Origin: Limnovirga soli
GTDB lineage: Bacteria > Bacteroidota > Bacteroidia > Chitinophagales > Chitinophagaceae
Direction: 5' to 3'
DNA: 64,000 nucleotides
NCBI RefSeq assembly: GCF_013106755.1
Contig: NZ_WHPF01000009.1
Span: 124,001-188,000, forward strand
In this document: positions 6,765 to 15,245 of the stretch, piece by piece
Numbering within the stretch: the stretch's first letter is position 1
How the letters are laid out: each line of letters starts with the position of its first letter
Program-made: the position numbers and the translations under genes
Notes under the pieces: generated by a model
What the model was told of the DNA's origin: nothing
Databases searched by the model: none
Seen by the model: the letters and a program-made list of their open reading frames with translations, nothing else

Positions 6765-8144
6765 ATGATATCCTCCATAAATGATGTTGAACATATTTTT
6801 TTTATAGGTGTAGCAGGTACGGGTATGAGCGCCCTGGCGCAATGGCTTGCCGGTGCAGGCAAAAAGGTAAGTGGCAGCGACCGCTACTTTACACCAGGAA
6901 CCTATAACGATACCCGCGAAAAACTGGAAGCAGCAGGCATACAATGTTTTGAACAGGATGGTAGCGGCATTACACCTGCAACCCAGCTAGTAGTTGTTTC
7001 AACCGCTATAGAAAATACCGTTTACGAAGTACAAAAAGCCAATACATTAAACATACCCATTATCAGGCGCTCTGCCTTATTGGCCTTAATTGCCAAAAGC
7101 AAAAGAACGGTTGCTATTGGAGGTACATCTGGCAAAAGTACTACTACGGCCATGTTGTATACTATTTTAGAACAAGCCGGTTTGCAGCCGGGTATTATTA
7201 GTGGTGCAGGTTTGGTAAGCATTATACAACAGGGTAAAATTGGCAATGCCATTACCGGCAAAGGCGATTGGCTGGTAATAGAAGCCGATGAAAGCGATGG
7301 CAGCATTGTGCAATACCAGCCCGAAATTGGTGTATTGCTTAATATTGATAAAGACCACCAGGAACTGGATGCCTTGCTGGAGATTTTCACCGTATTTAAA
7401 AACAATACCACCGGCAGATTTGTAGTAAACCAATCGCATGGATTGGCTGCCCGCCTTTCGCAAAATAAGCAATACGATTTTGCCATTGATGCCAATGCAG
7501 GGGCCGGTTATACCGCTACCCAATTTGCGCAACAGGGCTTGCAAATTTCTTTTTCAATAAATGGGGTTGCCTTTACTATGGAGCAGGTAGGCCGCCACAA
7601 TATGGAGAATGCATTGGCAGCCACCGCAGTAGCCAATAGTATTGGTGTTAGCCTGGAAGTTTGTGCCAAAGCATTAGCCACCTATACAGGCATTTACCGC
7701 AGGCACCAGGTATTGGGTAAAAAACAGGGTGTTTGGCTTATTGATGATTATGCGCATAACCCGGCAAAATGTGCTGCTTCAATGGCGGCATGCCAATATA
7801 TAGCACCCAAACTGGTGGCATGGTTTCAGCCACATGGTTATGCGCCTACCCGTTTTTTGCGTGCTGATTTTGTGGCCGAAATAGCTGCCACACTAAGGCC
7901 GCAGGATGAAATATGGATGAGTGAGATTTTTTATGCAGGTGGCACTGCAGTAAAAGATATATCGGCCAGCGACCTGATTAATGATTTAAAAGCCCTTGGC
8001 AAAAAAGCATTTTTTGTAGCAGACAGAAAGGAGTTTGTAGCCGCCGCCAAACCACATTTTACCGATGATTGTGTACTACTGCTGATGGGCGCCAGAGACC
8101 CATCGCTGGAGCAATATGCACAGGAAGTTTGGCAGGCATTATAA
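6765..8144 (+). CDS. Mur ligase family protein (MurC/Mpl-like)
   Basis: 459 residues with the three Mur ligase domains. An N-terminal Rossmann segment (FFIGVAGTGMSALAQWL) resembles the UDP-MurNAc-binding domain of MurC/Mpl. The central ATP-binding domain has a P-loop GTSGKSTTT instead of the usual GTHGKTTTT, plus the carbamoyl-Lys region EADESDGSI. The C-terminal domain has ENALAATAVA, IYRRHQVLG and DDYAHNPAK. The gene stands alone, not in a division/cell-wall cluster, so it is likely a MurC paralog or an Mpl-type recycling ligase rather than the essential MurC. It would act in the cytoplasm, joining an amino acid or peptide to UDP-MurNAc. A candidate promoter lies 7 bases upstream. Confidence 0.8.
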   Translation: MISSINDVEHIFFIGVAGTGMSALAQWLAGAGKKVSGSDRYFTPGTYNDTREKLEAAGIQCFEQDGSGITPATQLVVVSTAIENTVYEVQKANTLNIPIIRRSALLALIAKSKRTVAIGGTSGKSTTTAMLYTILEQAGLQPGIISGAGLVSIIQQGKIGNAITGKGDWLVIEADESDGSIVQYQPEIGVLLNIDKDHQELDALLEIFTVFKNNTTGRFVVNQSHGLAARLSQNKQYDFAIDANAGAGYTATQFAQQGLQISFSINGVAFTMEQVGRHNMENALAATAVANSIGVSLEVCAKALATYTGIYRRHQVLGKKQGVWLIDDYAHNPAKCAASMAACQYIAPKLVAWFQPHGYAPTRFLRADFVAEIAATLRPQDEIWMSEIFYAGGTAVKDISASDLINDLKALGKKAFFVADRKEFVAAAKPHFTDDCVLLLMGARDPSLEQYAQEVWQAL

Positions 8145-8186
8145 ATGCATCATATTACATTGCTTTCTAAAGACAGCTATTGCCCA

Positions 8187-8756
8187 TTATTTTTTTACAG
8201 CAATAATAATTCCTGTTGACCAAACTTGTTTGGTTAAAAATAAGTCTTCTCTGGTTTCGAGATAGGAGACCAGTTGCAGGGCTTTTTCCTGGTGCCCCTC
8301 TGGCCAGTTGGGTTGGGGAAGCATATCGTCAAAAAGGCCACCTTTTTTTATCATGGCCAGTACTTCGTTTAATAATAAATATTTTCCATGCCAGGTGTCG
8401 GCAAAAATGTAGTCAAATTGCCTGTGTTTATTTTCTTCTACCCATTTGGCGCCATCGGTTAGCACTAGTTCTACACGAGAGTCATTACCCAATTGGGTGT
8501 TGGCAATGTTTAAAAAAGCGGCATCGTTATCAATAGAGATAAGTGTGGAAGATGCATCCATTCCATCTAATATCCATGAGGTGGATAGCCCCGTGCCGGT
8601 ACCAAGTTCAAGAAATGCACCTGATGGTTTTGATGCTGCCAATGTTCTTAGCAAAGAACCGGTTAATATATCTGATGCCATAGTAAAGCCAGATAATGTT
8701 GTTGCTGTAAGAATGGCATTATATGCTTTTGGAAATTGTTGCGTTATTTGTTCCAT
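8187..8756 (-). CDS. Class I SAM-dependent methyltransferase
   Basis: 189 residues. The SAM-binding fold is shown by motif I FLELGTGTGLSTSWIL (about residues 43-58), the acidic end of strand 2 in LISIDND, and FDYIFADTWHGKY with KKGGLFDDMLP further on. It resembles small O-methyltransferases of the type-3 group, but without the full metal-binding set I would not name a substrate. It converges with the Mur ligase, with 42 bases between stop codons. Cytoplasmic, no signal peptide. Confidence 0.8.
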   Translation of the reverse strand: MEQITQQFPKAYNAILTATTLSGFTMASDILTGSLLRTLAASKPSGAFLELGTGTGLSTSWILDGMDASSTLISIDNDAAFLNIANTQLGNDSRVELVLTDGAKWVEENKHRQFDYIFADTWHGKYLLLNEVLAMIKKGGLFDDMLPQPNWPEGHQEKALQLVSYLETREDLFLTKQVWSTGIIIAVKK

Positions 8757-8863
8757 TAGGAGAGATGATTTGAATTGTTATGAGTAAGGCAAATGAATAT
8801 ACAAAATGCGTTGAGAACGAAGGATAGTTTTAAGTGTAATGTTGTATTGTTGCCACAAAGGAG

Positions 8864-8928
8864 GAACCCTGAACCGAGCGTGGCAAGCGGCGATGCCATG
8901 AAAACCTGCTGCCGGTAACCAAAAAAAA
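8864..8928 (+). repeat. Dispersed intergenic repeat, copy 3 (alternative head)
   Basis: Alternative head GAACCGAGCGTGGCAAG preceded by GAACCCT. It continues with GCGGCGATGCCA and ends in GCCGGTAACCAAAAAAAA. It lies just before the 3' end of mgtE. Confidence 0.8.
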
Positions 8929-8933
8929 GCTAC

Positions 8934-10340
8934 TTATAATAAAATGCCCTGTAAGAAAATATAGGCCACACTAAAGTAAATAACAAGTCCTGTAACGTCT
9001 ACCAATGTAGCTACAAATGGGGCAGAAGAGGCGGCAGGGTCGGCACCTAATTTTTTTAATAAAAGTGGTAACATAGATCCACTGAAGGTACCCCACAATA
9101 CTACCCCAATCAAGGTAAAACCAACTGTAAAACCAATAAGTAAATAATGCGGGCCATAAAGATCCTCAATAATGCCCTGTTGCATTAATAAATGCCAAAC
9201 ACATATGCGCAGAAAACCAATAGCGCCCAGTATACTGCCCAGTACCAAACCGCTTAATACTTCGCGGCGCATTACACGCCACCAATCGGATAGGGCAATG
9301 TCGCCCACGGCCATGGCTTGTATAATTAGGGTTGATGCCTGAGAGCCGCTATTACCACCACTACTGATGATAAGTGGTACAAATATGGAAAGCACTACGG
9401 CTTTTTCAATTTCATCGCTAAAGAAAGCCATGGCGGTAGCTGTAAGCATTTCGCCTATGAACAATACAATTAACCAGCCAATTCTTTTTTTAATCAGTTT
9501 AAAAAACGGGGTATCCAGGTATGGTTCTTCCAATGCCTCGGTACCACCAATTTTTTGCATATCCTCACTATACTCTTCGTTGGCAACCCACAACATATCG
9601 TCGATGGTGATAATGCCCAGAAGAATATTGTTATCGTCTGTTACAGGCAGTGCTACGCGGTTATTCATTTTAAACACCTGGCCAGCATGCTCCTGATCGT
9701 CGGTAACATTAAGAGCTACTACGCGGCCATCTAATAGGTCGCCCATTTTTTTTTCGGGCAAAGCCAGTATAATATCGCGCAGTTTAATATCGTCAATCAG
9801 TTCGCCTTTTTCGTTAATTACATAGATAACGTCTACGGTTTCACTGTTTTTGGCCACTTTGCGTATGGTGTTAAGCACTTCGTCAACAGTATTGTGTTCG
9901 TACACATACACATAGTCGGGTGTCATCATACGGCCCACGCTGTCTTCGGGGTAGCCGAGCATGGAGAGGGTGATTTTGCGCTCTTCGGGGTCGAGGAGTT
10001 TTATTAAATCGCGTATTACTTCTTTGGGCAGTTCTTCCAGAAAATCTGTACGGTCATCCGGAGGCAGCTCATTTAATAGTTCGGCAGTTTTAAAGGGAGG
10101 CAGTTCTTTAACAATGCGTCGTTGCTCTGCCACATCCAGAATTTTAAATACACTGGCTGCACGGTGTATGGCCATATTGGCAATAATCTGCGCTTCGTAA
10201 TCGGGGAATTCGTAAATGAGTTCGGCCACATCGCTGATATTTTGATCGTTCAAAAAATCATAGATGGCAACAGTATCGTTGGCTGCTATCAGCAACTCAA
10301 ACTGCTCGGGAATGGTATGTTGTTCCAGTTCAAAACTCAT
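8934..10340 (-). CDS. mgtE: Magnesium transporter MgtE
   Basis: 468 residues with the full MgtE architecture. A cytoplasmic N domain of helical repeats (LNDQNISDVAELIYEFPD, then LLNELPPDDRTDFLEELP) is followed by two CBS domains (about residues 138-262, MTPDYVYVYEHNTVDEVL and NNILLGIITIDDML). Five membrane helices follow (about 287-468), containing the signature LIISSGGNSGSQASTL and ATLVDVTGLVIYFS. The product is an inner-membrane Mg2+ channel gated by Mg2+ binding to the N and CBS domains. Length and domain order are those of the family. Transcribed alone; repeat copy 3 abuts its 3' end. Confidence 0.97.
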   Translation of the reverse strand: MSFELEQHTIPEQFELLIAANDTVAIYDFLNDQNISDVAELIYEFPDYEAQIIANMAIHRAASVFKILDVAEQRRIVKELPPFKTAELLNELPPDDRTDFLEELPKEVIRDLIKLLDPEERKITLSMLGYPEDSVGRMMTPDYVYVYEHNTVDEVLNTIRKVAKNSETVDVIYVINEKGELIDDIKLRDIILALPEKKMGDLLDGRVVALNVTDDQEHAGQVFKMNNRVALPVTDDNNILLGIITIDDMLWVANEEYSEDMQKIGGTEALEEPYLDTPFFKLIKKRIGWLIVLFIGEMLTATAMAFFSDEIEKAVVLSIFVPLIISSGGNSGSQASTLIIQAMAVGDIALSDWWRVMRREVLSGLVLGSILGAIGFLRICVWHLLMQQGIIEDLYGPHYLLIGFTVGFTLIGVVLWGTFSGSMLPLLLKKLGADPAASSAPFVATLVDVTGLVIYFSVAYIFLQGILL

Positions 10341-10592
10341 GGGGCTGCAAATTACGCAATGATGTTGTTATAAAACCATAAACATCATGGTATAAGAATT
10401 AAAAATGACTATAAAATGCAGGCAATTATTAAAGCAAATCAATCTTGTTGTGTGCTTATTTTAATGGTGCAGTATTACTGATGGTGTGTTGTGTATCATT
10501 TATGCTATGTCAACTGGCATTTGTGTTTCCATGTTATTTTTCTGTTATCACAATTTTTATGATTTTACATATGCATGCTTTATTTTCACTGC

Positions 10593-10967
10593 ATGATACA
10601 ACCTTTTTTAACCGTAGCCCCTTCAGGTAACAGAGGACGTGGCGTATTTACCACCGAGGATATTGCGGCCAATACCATTGTTGAAATGGCACCGGTGTTG
10701 GTGCTTTCTAAAAAGGAACGGCAGGTTGTGGAACAAACCAAGCTAAACCGCTATATTTTTGAATGGGGTGTTTCTAAAACAAAAGGTGCACTGGCCCTGG
10801 GCTTTGTTTCCATGTATAATCATGAGTACAATGCCAACTGCGAATATGAAATGGATTATGCCCACGAACTAATTACCATACGCACCGTAAGGCAAATTAA
10901 AAAAGGGGAAGAGCTTTCTATAAATTACAATGCCCACCCCGATGACCCTACTGAAGTATGGTTCTAA
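10593..10967 (+). CDS. SET domain protein, predicted lysine methyltransferase
   Basis: 124 residues from the ATG at 10593 (MIQPFLTV); an upstream in-frame ATG at 10575 is possible but adds only six residues. It is essentially a bare SET domain: GNRGRGVFTTEDI (SAM-binding start), then FVSMYNHEYNANCEYE (equivalent of the N-H-x-x-x-P-N-C motif), then KGEELSINYN (G-E-E-L-x-x-x-Y). No pre- or post-SET cysteine cluster and no signal peptide. It should transfer methyl groups from SAM to a lysine of an unknown protein in the cytoplasm. Its 252-base upstream region is AT-rich with nothing else recognised. Confidence 0.85.
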   Translation: MIQPFLTVAPSGNRGRGVFTTEDIAANTIVEMAPVLVLSKKERQVVEQTKLNRYIFEWGVSKTKGALALGFVSMYNHEYNANCEYEMDYAHELITIRTVRQIKKGEELSINYNAHPDDPTEVWF

Positions 10968-10992
10968 AAAAGCCCTGCCAAATGGCAAGGCT
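10966..10992 (-). terminator. Terminator of the efflux operon
   Basis: Hairpin with arms AGCCTTGCC and GGCAGGGCT (one mismatch) around ATTT. Read on the minus strand it runs into TTTTTT, 28 bases past the tolC stop. Confidence 0.7.
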
Positions 10993-11019
10993 AATATTTA
11001 TTATTCATCACAACAAAAA

Positions 11020-12309
11020 CTACCAGTATTGATATCCCAGCAATCTTGCTACTTCTATCTTGGCAAGGCATAGCTGATATTCGTATTGCAGACGGGTAAA
11101 TGAAGCTCGTTCTGCATTGGTGCTGGCATTGGTTATTTCCAGGTTGGTGCCAACACCATTTTTGTAGCGTACTGCCGATAATGCCTGCGCAGCCTTGGCT
11201 TCTTCTATTTGCCCGGCTGTATTTTTTATGCGTTCCAGATTGGAGTTTACATCTGTTAAGGCCTGTTGAATATCTTTTATAAAACTGTTGTCCAGTGATT
11301 TTAGCGATAACTCATTTTGCTTAATTACTGTTTCGGCCAGTTTGGTTTGTCTTTGTGTTTTACCACCATTATAAATGGGCAACCTAAATGTAACACCAGC
11401 ACCATAGTTAAAGCGCGGTTCATTTACATTGGGTACATAACCATTTTTTACACCTGCATTGGCGCCTATATTTAGGCTGGGTTTATCGCCAAGTTTGGTT
11501 AGTGATAATTCGTTTTGTGCCTGTTGCAGCTTATCCTTAGCCAATACATATTCCAGGTTCAAGGTCTGCGCATCGGTTAACGCGGCTACCCCATCTTTAA
11601 GTTGTACATCAAAGTCAAACGCCGTTCCACCCGATGTGATATTACCTGTTGTATATGATAGCAGGTTTTGCTGTTTTTGTAAACTGTTTTTCAAATCTAC
11701 TTTACGGTTATCTTCCGCATCAATACTGGCTTGTATGTTTAGCAGGTCTATTTTAATAGCATCACCATTGCGTAGTTTGCTTTCTATGATAGCTTTATTC
11801 TCATTTAAATAAGCCAGCACACTATCTTCAATAGCCATTGCTTTTTGCAGGTAAATAATATTGTAATAAATAGTGGCTACCTGTGTGGCCAGTTGTGCTT
11901 TTACAAACGCCACATTGTGTTGTGCATAGGTAAGATCCGTTTTTGCTTTTACAATATTGGCTTTTAAACGACCAAAATCAAATAGCATATAACTGCCGGT
12001 AATATTGGCGTTAAAATTATGTACCGGTGCAAACTGAAAATCTTTTGTTTCGCCATTTACCTGTAAGGGCAATGTAATTTTTGGTTGTACAAAATTATAG
12101 CTGGCTATACCATCTACTTCTGGTGAATTGCTTTGTACAATTTCCAGTTTTTCCTGTGCAGTGGCAATACTGTTCTCGGCTTCTTTTACTTTGGGAAAAT
12201 AGCTAAAAGCCTGATTAATAAGTGCTTTAAGCTCTTGGTTGGCCTGTACCTGCGCCATAGCAGCACTTAGAAAGAATACAGATAGCGTGGTGATTAATAT
12301 TTTTTTCAT
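11020..12309 (-). CDS. TolC family outer membrane efflux protein
   Basis: 429 residues with a signal peptide (MKKILITTLSVFFLSAAMAQ). Two repeated outer-membrane-efflux-protein units of long helices follow (QANQELKALINQAFSYFPKVKEAENSIATAQEKLEIV..., then LEYVLAKDKLQQAQNELSLTKLG), each with a beta-strand pair of the barrel (IASYNFVQPKITLPL; NIGANAGVKNGYVPNVN). A TolC trimer forms the outer-membrane exit duct of a tripartite pump. It is last in the minus-strand efflux operon with the HlyD and DHA2 genes, but a 264-base gap with two dispersed repeats separates it from the transporter gene, so it may be partly uncoupled. Confidence 0.93.
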   Translation of the reverse strand: MKKILITTLSVFFLSAAMAQVQANQELKALINQAFSYFPKVKEAENSIATAQEKLEIVQSNSPEVDGIASYNFVQPKITLPLQVNGETKDFQFAPVHNFNANITGSYMLFDFGRLKANIVKAKTDLTYAQHNVAFVKAQLATQVATIYYNIIYLQKAMAIEDSVLAYLNENKAIIESKLRNGDAIKIDLLNIQASIDAEDNRKVDLKNSLQKQQNLLSYTTGNITSGGTAFDFDVQLKDGVAALTDAQTLNLEYVLAKDKLQQAQNELSLTKLGDKPSLNIGANAGVKNGYVPNVNEPRFNYGAGVTFRLPIYNGGKTQRQTKLAETVIKQNELSLKSLDNSFIKDIQQALTDVNSNLERIKNTAGQIEEAKAAQALSAVRYKNGVGTNLEITNASTNAERASFTRLQYEYQLCLAKIEVARLLGYQYW

Positions 12310-12378
12310 GCTGTTTTATTTTACTTCGGCAATACCTGCCGTTTATTTTTGCTGTTATAATTTTTTGTGGCTACTGTT

Positions 12379-12430
12379 TAGCCCGGCTGTAGCCACTTTT
12401 TTCTACTTTACTTGCGTCGCACTCTTGTAC
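12379..12430 (-). repeat. Dispersed intergenic repeat, copy 4
   Basis: Inverted copy: head GTACAAGAGTGCGACGCAA, GTAAAG, tail GCCGGGCTAA. Paired head-to-head with copy 5, 59 bases away, so the two can fold on each other. Confidence 0.8.
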
Positions 12431-12489
12431 GCCTGAAACCTTATTGGGCTTTTTTAAACGGCTGTTGCAGCTGCTGCCTGTACCGTAAA

Positions 12490-12546
12490 GTACAAGTGTG
12501 CGACGCAACCGGGTTTAATAGCTGTTCTGCTGCCTGGCCCATAATT
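12490..12546 (+). repeat. Dispersed intergenic repeat, copy 5
   Basis: Head GTACAAGTGTGCGACGCAA; the next block is CCGGGTTTAATAGC rather than GTAAAGCTGC; tail GCCTGGCCCATAA. Forms an inverted pair with copy 4 inside the efflux operon. Confidence 0.8.
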
Positions 12547-12573
12547 GTATTTTTTAACCTTCGTACTGTTGTT

Positions 12574-14151
12574 TTAATGCGCTTCCGAAAGAGCTGCAGC
12601 TGCCAAACCGGCATCGGCTTCTTTTTTCTTGGAGCGTAAAAACAAGGTTAATGGTATTACCAAAATAAAGAACACCGCAATAAGCCTAAACGTATCTAAG
12701 TACGACATGTAATATGCCTGCTTATCTACCGCACCACTTATATAGGCATAGGCCTTTGTGGTAGCTGTAGCAGCATCTGCGCCCTGTGCCATTAAGCTTT
12801 GTGTAATAGCATTGGTACGCTCAGTTAATGCTGCTGAACCAGGTGTAAGATTGGCTACCAGATCTGTTCTGTGCTGCATATACTGGTGCGCTACATAATT
12901 ATTGGCTACTGCTATACCAAAGGCACCACCTAATTGGCGTATCATATTATTTAGGGCAATACCTGCCGCATAATCTTTTGGTTGCAGGCCTGCTACTGCC
13001 TGGCTAATTAATGGTAATTGTACCATAGATATTCCCAGTGCTCTAATGGCCAATGGTATAAAGAAATCCCACTTGCCTACATCCGGACTAACACTGGCAC
13101 TTAGTACGGCATAAAAGGCAAATAGAATAAAACCGGCCACTACAAATGGAACTGCAGAAACACCTTTACTCATTAACTTACCAATTACCGGCATACATAA
13201 AACTGCAATAAGGGTGGGCGGTAGTAGCGATACGCCGGTTTCATAAGCGGTAAAGCCCAATACACGTTGTGCCAATACTGGATATACAAATACCGAGGTA
13301 AATAAACCAAAGCCAGCTACAAATGTAAAAATGGTTGTTAAAGCTAGGTTGCGGTTGCCCAATACCCTTAAGTTTACGGCCGGGTTTTTAATGCTTAATT
13401 CGTAGTAAATAAAACCTATTAAACCAATTGCGGCTACCAGTGCAGAAATACGGATAGATTCGCTGCTAAACCAATCCTGCGATTCGCCTCTTTCCAGCAC
13501 ATATTGCAAACAGCCAATACCTGCTGTTAACAACGCAATACCGGTATAGTCAATTTTTATATTGCTTTTATTTTTGCCTTCATTGGGTTTTTTATCGATG
13601 AATGTATAAGTTAATATACTGGCAATAATACCTACTGGAATATTAATGGTGAAAATAAGCGGCCAGCTAAAATGCTCAATTATATAACCACCCAATGTTG
13701 GGCCCAGGGTTGGCCCCAGCACAATACCCATTCCAAACAAACCCGATGCAATTGGCCTGTCTTGTGGTTCAAATGCATCAAACAAAATGGCTTGTGAGGT
13801 GGAGAGCAATGCACCACCACCTACACCCTGTATAAAGCGCCAGGCAATAATTTCTACCAGTCCGGTCGATTGTCCGCACATATAGGAAGCTATAGTGAAG
13901 ATGATCATAGAAACCAGATAATAGTTTTTACGGCCAAAATATTCGGCCAGGAAACCGGTAAGTGGGATAATAATCACATTTGCAATGGCATAAGAAGTAA
14001 TTACCCAGCTAATATCTTCAATGCTAACGCCTAATCCGCCAGCCATATCGTTTAATGCCACGTTTACAATGGAAGTGTCTATCAACTCCATTACCGCAGC
14101 CGAAATGGTGGTAATTACTATGACGAATTTGGCTATTCCTTTTGCGGACAT
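12574..14151 (-). CDS. DHA2 family MFS multidrug transporter (EmrB/QacA type)
   Basis: 525 residues with about 14 membrane helices. DHA2 signatures are present: the motif-C-like helix GLFGMGIVLGPTLGPTLGGYI, and ELIDTSIVNVALNDMAGGLG at the N-terminus (motif D1, the proton-coupling Asp region). Motif A is PLTGFLAEYFGRKNYY. It is a proton-driven inner-membrane exporter working with the HlyD-type adaptor encoded 7 bases upstream and the TolC protein downstream. Substrate cannot be told from sequence; lipophilic drugs are usual for the family. Controlled presumably by the TetR repressor at 15246. Confidence 0.93.
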   Translation of the reverse strand: MSAKGIAKFVIVITTISAAVMELIDTSIVNVALNDMAGGLGVSIEDISWVITSYAIANVIIIPLTGFLAEYFGRKNYYLVSMIIFTIASYMCGQSTGLVEIIAWRFIQGVGGGALLSTSQAILFDAFEPQDRPIASGLFGMGIVLGPTLGPTLGGYIIEHFSWPLIFTINIPVGIIASILTYTFIDKKPNEGKNKSNIKIDYTGIALLTAGIGCLQYVLERGESQDWFSSESIRISALVAAIGLIGFIYYELSIKNPAVNLRVLGNRNLALTTIFTFVAGFGLFTSVFVYPVLAQRVLGFTAYETGVSLLPPTLIAVLCMPVIGKLMSKGVSAVPFVVAGFILFAFYAVLSASVSPDVGKWDFFIPLAIRALGISMVQLPLISQAVAGLQPKDYAAGIALNNMIRQLGGAFGIAVANNYVAHQYMQHRTDLVANLTPGSAALTERTNAITQSLMAQGADAATATTKAYAYISGAVDKQAYYMSYLDTFRLIAVFFILVIPLTLFLRSKKKEADAGLAAAALSEAH

Positions 14152-14158
14152 AATAGCT

Positions 14159-15202
14159 TTATTTTATGTTGATAGTAATACCTGCACTTAGGCCGGCTCT
14201 TAAGAAATCCCTGTTTTTATCAATATCTTTTATGGTAATTTTTACCGGTACCCTTTGAGTAACTTTTACAAAATTGCCGCTACTATTATCTGGTGGTAGT
14301 AAGGAGAATTTGGCACCGGTAGCATCGCTAAGGCTTTCAATATTGCCTTCCAGGTGTGCATCGGGATAGGCATCCAGTTCAATTTCTACCGGCATGCCAG
14401 GGTAGAATTTTTTAATTTGGGTTTCTTTAAAATTAGCTACAATCCAGTAAGTGGTATCGTTTACAATTGAAAACATAGGCGTACCGGCCTGTACATATTG
14501 ACCAATAGAAACATTCTTTTTACCAATTTTACCCGAAATAGGCGCGGTAATTTTTGTGTAACTAATTTTTAATTTTTGCTGCGCAATGGCCGCTTTTTTT
14601 ATCTCCAGTGCAGCTTCAGATTTTTGAATAGAAGCCTGTAATACGGCCAGTTTGCTATCGGCTGCGGTAAGGTTGGTATTGCTATTACTTACCTGTTGGC
14701 TGGCTACTTCCATTTCGTAACGGCTATCGTCTAATTGTTTTTTGGTAATGGCCTGTTCGGCAAACAGGTTTTTGTTGCGTTGATAGTTTTCTTCGGCCTG
14801 TTGTTTTTTAACAGCGTTAAGGGTAATATCGCCTTTGTTTACTTTTAAACCTACAATGGCATTGTTTAATGCGGCTTTAGCATTAAGCACATCTGCTTCC
14901 GATGCTTTGTAATCAGCTTCCATTTGCATTAGCTGGGCCTGCATTTCATCATCATCTAAAGTAATCACCTGCTGGCCTGCTTTTACTGAATCGTAATCAG
15001 CAATAGATATTTCTTTTACATAGCCCGAAACCCTTGGTAATACAGGGGTAATTTGCGTTTCTACCTGTGCATTATCGGTTGTTTCGTGCGATAAGGCAAA
15101 AGCTATTTTTGTATAACCAAAATAACCACCCACAATAAGCACTATGCTTAAAATGATGATTCTGATGGGAGATTTTTTTCTGCTTGCTTGCTCTTGTGAC
15201 AT
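14159..15202 (-). CDS. HlyD family periplasmic adaptor (EmrA-like)
   Basis: 347 residues. Short cytoplasmic tail, one membrane helix (about residues 13-31), then TDNAQVETQITPVLPRVSGYV, the half-lipoyl motif typical of EmrA. A long helical hairpin (about residues 80-200, LMQMEADYKASEADVLNAKAALNNA) is followed by the second lipoyl half (KISYTKITAPISGKIGKKNV) and beta-barrel domain (YWIVANFKETQIKKFYPGMPVEIELDAYP). It links the DHA2 transporter to TolC. The gene is 43 bases downstream of tetR and 7 bases upstream of the transporter gene. Confidence 0.93.
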   Translation of the reverse strand: MSQEQASRKKSPIRIIILSIVLIVGGYFGYTKIAFALSHETTDNAQVETQITPVLPRVSGYVKEISIADYDSVKAGQQVITLDDDEMQAQLMQMEADYKASEADVLNAKAALNNAIVGLKVNKGDITLNAVKKQQAEENYQRNKNLFAEQAITKKQLDDSRYEMEVASQQVSNSNTNLTAADSKLAVLQASIQKSEAALEIKKAAIAQQKLKISYTKITAPISGKIGKKNVSIGQYVQAGTPMFSIVNDTTYWIVANFKETQIKKFYPGMPVEIELDAYPDAHLEGNIESLSDATGAKFSLLPPDNSSGNFVKVTQRVPVKITIKDIDKNRDFLRAGLSAGITINIK

Positions 15203-15245
15203 GTAATAAATGTTAGTGTATGATTGTATTTGTATGTATAAAATA

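Noticed and set aside
7022-7544. Two long antisense open frames within the Mur ligase gene
   Set aside because: They mirror the coding frame of a clear enzyme gene and contain no domain.
10445-10630. 61-codon hydrophobic open frame before the SET gene
   Set aside because: AT-rich intergenic sequence overlapping the SET start; the hydrophobic look follows from T-rich DNA.
12412-12639. 75-codon open frame between tolC and the MFS gene
   Set aside because: Built from repeat copies 4 and 5 plus the antisense end of the transporter gene.
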